64,000 bases of DNA from Malus domestica (taxonomy: Eukaryota; Streptophyta; Magnoliopsida; Rosales; Rosaceae), in assembly GCF_042453785.1 (NCBI RefSeq), contig NC_091665.1, positions 31,707,001 to 31,771,000 of the forward strand, given 5' to 3'. The notes under the pieces are model-generated. The model had not been told where the DNA came from. It was given only the letters and a program-made list of their open reading frames with translations, and searched no databases. Each line of letters starts with the position of its first letter. The first letter of the stretch is position 1. The position numbers were made by a program, and so were the translations under genes. Positions 59,783-64,000 of the stretch are shown here, piece by piece.

Positions 59783-60568
59783 TATTGGAAATGATGTACT
59801 TAACGTGATGGAAGTGATGTACCGACACTTTTCCTTTGTTCCTTAAGAGCAACTCCAGCGTGGGCTGGTGCTCGAGGGGAAGGCCCGTGAACAGTGCCAC
59901 AGAGCTCGGGGAGAGTGCTCCAGCGTGTGGAAGCCCGATGGACAGGCCAAACCCGAGCAACAGGCCTGGCACGAATTGCCAGCCCGAGAGCCCAAAGGCA
60001 ACGTGACGTGGGTTGACGTCAGCCATAATATAAAATTAATAAAAATATAAAATATTAATAAAATTAAAAAGTAAAATTAAAAAAAAATTAAAAAAATTGT
60101 AAAACCCAGGCTTCGAACTCAACGGCTCTCGCCGGAGTTCATCGCCGAGGTTGATGAACACCCACAGACAAATGGCAGAGATCCAGTCCATCCTCCGCTG
60201 CAACTGGCGTGCCCAAATTGGACGATTTGGGATTTGTTTTTGGGGGAAAGAGGAGAGAGAGAGAGTTTGGTTAGGGAGCGGGAAAGATCGGGACCGTTGA
60301 TGGAGGCTGAGGTGGGTGTGATGGTGACGATGGAGGAAGAGAGGCAGCGGTGGGGTGGTGAAGATAGAGGAAGAGAGGCGAGGAGGGTTTGGGTGCGTTG
60401 TGGGGGGGGGGGGGGGAGCGGGCGACACAGGTTGAAAATTTGGGTGTGGGTTGAAAATGGTGTGAAAAGAAGAAAAAAAATGTTGATGAGTGACGATGCG
60501 TTGGCACCATCATGTGAAAAGAAGAAAAATAATAATAAAAAAAAAAAGTTTTGGACTAGTGCTACATG

Positions 60569-61820
60569 TAGGGCTGGGTTCGGTTCTTATCGGTTCGGTT
60601 TTTTGCCAAAACCGAAACCAAACCGAAATTTCGGTTCGGCCCAAATTTTTTTCGGTTTTTTTCGGTTCGGTTTCGGTTTTTTTTTCGGTTATTTTTTTTT
60701 TTCCTCCAAAAAATGCAAAACAGCCACAACAAATCCAGGCTTCAGCAGCAGCATACCCAAAACAAATTAATCAAACCGTATGTACTCTCACAAATTAATC
60801 AAACCTCAACTAATAGTCTAATAGTGTTCATAAATGAAGTTACCTAACCAAATCCAGCATACCCAAAACAAATTGCAAAACCATGAAATTTAGAAGCTAC
60901 AGATCAAATTCATCAGAAGTTCAGAACCAACGAAATTGAAAAAAAAAATCTGCAAACGAAAATTAACCAACAACACAACACAAAAACAAAGAACCATGGA
61001 TCATGGATCTGCAACGATTAATGACTGCCCTCGTCCGCCGTCAACTGCCCATCAGTCCCATGTTGTGCCACTGGACTGCTCCACTGCCACTGTGGTTTGG
61101 CTCTCCTCTTTGCTACCGTCGAAATCCACAAAGAGAGATAGTGATTTGGAGGAAGAGAGGAAGGGGAGAGAAAGAGAGAGAGAGAGAGGCAGAGAGGAAA
61201 TAGCGGAGGGGAGAGAGTGCTTGAGAAAAGGGAAAACCGAAATGGGATTGGGAGAGTGACGGCTAGGGTTTTTAATCTTAAGAAATTTTATAAAGCATTA
61301 AATATTAGAAACCTATAAATATATTACTGGTACAATTATAACAACACAAAGCCTACAGTCAAGTTGGCTTGAAGGAATTATCCCCCCTGGACGGAAGGGG
61401 TTCGATTCCTCACAGCAGCAGGTTTTAAGTATTTATATTTAATTTTAAGTTAAAAGGTTGTTGATTGCTCAAAAAAACTAAAAAACTTTTCTGAAACCCT
61501 GGAAGCATGAGGATTCGAACCCATGCACAGGGGCTTGAAAAGTTTCAAGCAAACCAACTTGGTAACAGGTTATGTCTTGTTATGATTGTATCACTAAATT
61601 ATTTATAATATTGAAAACAAAATTAAATATATATATCTGTTCGGTTCGGTTCGGTTTGGTTCGGTTTCCGAACCTTAAAAACCGAAACCGAACCAGCCAG
61701 ATTCGGTTCGGTTCGGTTTGGCAGTTTCGGTTCGGTTTTTTTTCGGTTCGGTTTTTTTCGGCCTCGGTTCGGTTTGGTTTTCGGTTTTTTTCGGTTTTCG
61801 GTTATTTGAACCCACCCCTA
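60569..61820. mobile_element. hAT-type non-autonomous element, copy B (inverted relative to A)
   Basis: 1,252 bp, reverse complement of copy A with few differences; the 107-codon frame at 60936-61259 translates identically to that in copy A. Left flank gctacatg (60561-60568) is the reverse complement of the left flank of A; right flank agttccat (61821-61828) is the reverse complement of the right flank of A. Confidence 0.8.
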
Positions 61821-63265
61821 AGTTCCATAGCCAGACAAATAATTCTTCATATATAATTGATAGATTGCATTGTAATACATAGGATGGGACCAAAATAATT
61901 CCTAGAATTAATTTATAAAAATTCAACAATGGTAAATAAAATATGAAAAACATGCAGCTTCATCAAGAAGAAACAAGAACATGCATGCATAGAACTGCAG
62001 TTTTTTTCCTAACCTGGATCTTCTCTCTCAACCTAGAGAGAGAGACACACACAGAAACTCCGACTCCAACTCCGACTCCGAGAGATCTAGACAGAGGGTT
62101 AGGTAATAGGTTATGCTCTAGGGGAAGCAGGGAATGAGAATTTATAAGGGAAGGGCGCGTCGCCGAGCAATCGGAATATTACAGTGGTATGCTCTTCCCC
62201 TCCATTTTAGCTAGCTGTTGTTTCTCTGCAGACCCTTCTGTTCAACAAACTCAAGACATCTTTCAGCGGTATATTCCGAATGTCTGAGAATTTCTAGTAG
62301 AAACCAGTAGTAGCCAAAACCGAAAACAGTTCCATATACATTACCAGAACGCGTATTTCCACAGTTGTCCAATTTCTATATTTAGTTTTCAAATTTGAGG
62401 TTCAAATTTTACGTAATATATACTTTGGTGAAGGAATTAAATTCCATATAATCTGAGGGGATGGAATATATGTCCTAATTGCTATGCTAGCTAGCTGGAG
62501 GATCGTAAAAGATTTCATTACAAGATTCATTTCTGATTTGGGGGGAGATTTTCAGGTAAAAGTAATCAATAATTTCTCAATGATTTGGAGACCAAAAGCA
62601 AAGAAATTATAGAATGATGGTAGAAATAAATGGATTAATGGAATAGTGTGCCGAGTGTAAGAATGTACGAACACCCTCTGTATTAAATTGGAAAGTAAAA
62701 AAGTTCTATAAGTTCGAATCCTCAATCACATTGAGAAGAAAAAAATACATGAAACACGTTTTGTTTGACTTCTTTTGAGCATTACAAATATAAGATTTCT
62801 ATTAAAAACAAGGAATATAATATTAAATTTTCTCTTCGTATTGTCAAGATTTCCTTAGAAAAAATAAAGAAAAATAATATCAACGAAATCTGAGTGGTTG
62901 GAGTTCTTGAGTGTGAATGATTGTGCTTTATCTCTATTATTACGTGACTACAACTACGATCTGATATAAGACATACTCTGAACAGTGAGTATGGACTAGC
63001 CACGCTGCCTTAAGAGAAAATGTGCAAAACAACCTAAACCCCCAAAATAAATTCAACTTTCACATTGAGAAACAGAAAACGGTTGATGATTCTCTTCTAC
63101 TTTATATACTCAATACCATTTAGTCACAGCTGCGGAGAGAAACATGGGTACCCTAGTTTTGATCATACACGCGACACCGCAGATGACAATTTCAAACACA
63201 AAACATTAGGTTCAAAGATAAACGCTGACGCTTTACGTACACACATGTTATACCACAAAGGATGA
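61821..63265 (-). repeat. Duplicate of the PHT1 promoter and 3'-flank region, right part
   Basis: Matches 35,056 to about 36,520 along its length, including leader, TATA (TTTATAAG at 62141-62148), the (GA)n zone (shortened) and the segment leading into the next PHT1. Its own coding sequence is the stub at 46,546-46,804, about 15 kb away. It is therefore an orphan promoter. Confidence 0.85.
62269..62276 (-). promoter_or_regulatory. P1BS element kept in the orphan promoter
   Basis: GTATATTC, equivalent to 35505-35512. The TATA-proximal P1BS of the parent has changed to GGTATGCTC here. Confidence 0.5.
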
Positions 63266-63336
63266 AATACCCCTCCCCAAAATGAACTACAGGCTTACAT
63301 TACAACATTATTTTCTGCACTGCTTATAGATCCAAC

Positions 63337-64000
63337 CTACACAACTGGAACTGTCCTGTTGTTATAGCTTGATTGCTCCAACTCCACTGTCCCGGTTTCG
63401 CTTTCTTCTTCGTTCTCACCCGACATCTCCTCCAACGACCTCCCATTCGATTCAGGCACCAAGAAGGTGAACAATATCCCCAAGAAGTTGACCACACCCA
63501 ACACAAGGAGCGAGTTTTTAACCCCGATGCCTGGAGGGTACCCTGCATCTGTCTTGTTCTTATCTTTGTTCTGAGCCAAGTACAAGAACCCGAATGCACC
63601 AACTATGGCGCCAAGCTTCCCGGACGCAGCTGAGATTCCATGACACGTAGACCGGAACCTAGCTGGGAAAATCTCAGCCGGCACAACAAATGTGGTTGCA
63701 TTAGGACCGAAGTTTGCGAAAAAGAAGGTCAATGAGTAGATCACTACGAACCCAATTCGGTTGTCCTTGTGAGTCCAATGTTCGTAGGGAATAGCCAGTG
63801 CAAACATGAACACTGTCATGAAGAAGAATCCCATCAACTGAATTGCAAATCTTCCAATCCTGTCAATGAAAGCTACCGTAAACCAGTAGCCAGGGACAGT
63901 ACTGCACAATGCAATAAGAGTTTGGGCCCTTGCGATTCTGTAAACTTCTTCAATAGCATTCATTGTCTCTGCAGGAGGAATCCATCCGATCGCACTGAAA
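63337..64000 (-). CDS. PHT1 phosphate transporter, third copy, 3' part (partial)
   Basis: The stop is at 63337-63339 and the frame is open to the right edge, giving about 220 C-terminal residues. They include helices of the second MFS half ([40 protein letters not shown]) and end with an Asn/Arg-rich tail, NNRTVPVV. It differs from the C-terminus of the second PHT1 at only about four of 208 residues (for example DHW/EHW, YAL/YSL, GVF/GAF, QSN/QSS), so the two are recent duplicates. Whether its N-terminal half also carries the hAT insertion cannot be seen, because that part lies beyond the window. Confidence 0.92.
   Translation of the reverse strand, partial: FSAIGWIPPAETMNAIEEVYRIARAQTLIALCSTVPGYWFTVAFIDRIGRFAIQLMGFFFMTVFMFALAIPYEHWTHKDNRIGFVVIYSLTFFFANFGPNATTFVVPAEIFPARFRSTCHGISAASGKLGAIVGAFGFLYLAQNKDKNKTDAGYPPGIGVKNSLLVLGVVNFLGILFTFLVPESNGRSLEEMSGENEEESETGTVELEQSSYNNRTVPVV

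Larger units (their letters stand above)
47155..59846 (-). mobile_element. Ty1/Copia LTR retrotransposon, nested and rearranged
   Basis: A Copia fossil read on the minus strand. Order of parts from right to left: LTR (57970-58192, interrupted), primer site TGGTATCAGAGC (57969-57958, the initiator-Met type) directly next to the LTR, gag-like region (about 57,950-57,400), zinc knuckle and protease (about 57,370-56,690), integrase (about 56,350-55,550), reverse transcriptase (about 55,190-54,820 and 48,710-48,380), RNase H (about 47,860-47,500), purine tract next to the left LTR (47155-47493). The RT region contains a second LTR element. The right LTR contains a Harbinger-like element and its outer end now lies inverted at 59783-59846. 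The target duplication is gatat. The element is broken, with several interruptions in its frames. By eye the LTRs differ at about 11 of the first 220 bases, suggesting insertion within the last few million years. Confidence 0.9.
58193..60568. mobile_element. Non-autonomous Harbinger-like element, split by hAT and partly inverted
   Basis: The left end GAGCAACTCCAGCGTAGG at 58193 follows TTA; the other end, now inverted, reads GAGCAACTCCAGCGTGGG from 59847 and is preceded by TAA. Ends of this type with a 3-bp TTA/TAA target fit PIF/Harbinger. Its parts are 58193-58465 and 59847-60568; the 1.25-kb hAT copy at 58466 lies between them. About 1 kb without the hAT, and no transposase. It contains a G-run at about 60,404-60,417 and purine-rich blocks. 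Confidence 0.7.

Noticed and set aside
60234-60770. 178-codon open frame
   Set aside because: It runs across the Harbinger-like element into the hAT end, is composed of purine-rich and ACCGA-type repeats, and has no family resemblance.

Overview
The window is plant nuclear DNA: AT-rich intergenic sequence, genes split by short GT-AG introns, plant-only families (DUF761, RUS/DUF647, R2R3-MYB, PHT1 phosphate transporters) and many transposable elements. A Cassandra-type solo LTR carrying 5S rRNA sequence and the general character of the genes suggest a woody rosid, probably Rosaceae (apple or pear). The species is an inference. Exon models were read by eye; the five multi-exon genes contained whole in the window (SLU7, MYB, RUS, EAF6, ADF) all sum to an exact multiple of three with matching phases.

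Gene-rich left half (1-40,400): the 3' end of TIM44 (+), an intronless DUF761 gene (+), SLU7 splicing factor (-), a subgroup-2 MYB (MYB13/14/15 type, -), a RUS protein most like RUS4 (-), the chromatin subunit EAF6 (-), an ADF6-type actin-depolymerizing factor (+), then two PHT1 phosphate transporters on the minus strand. The first PHT1 is intact. The second is split by a 707-bp hAT-type element inserted in its signature motif. Smaller repeats between genes include SINE-like units, a LINE flanked by ~170-bp direct repeats, several MITEs and the Cassandra solo LTR, which lies inside an old LINE fragment.

Repeat-rich right half (40,400-64,000): a dead PIF/Harbinger element, an unassigned retroelement-like stretch, and then a second, heavily damaged copy of the PHT1 cluster. 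In that copy, a 5' stub of the first PHT1 and its promoter are separated by nested insertions. A Ty1/Copia element with unusual TATTG...CAATA LTR ends contains a second LTR element, which contains a 2.36-kb solo LTR. The second LTR element carries an almost full-length intronless copy of the host ribosome-biogenesis gene NOP16. The Copia's right LTR holds a non-autonomous Harbinger-like element. Two nearly identical hAT-type copies in opposite orientation flank an 857-bp segment, and their 8-bp target duplications are swapped, which is the expected mark of an inversion between them. The rest of the duplicated promoter and the 3' part of a third PHT1 run to the right edge.

The window contains paralogous empty sites: the intact promoter near 34,997-35,063 shows the pre-insertion sequence for both the Copia and one hAT copy, so the order of events can be read within the window itself.
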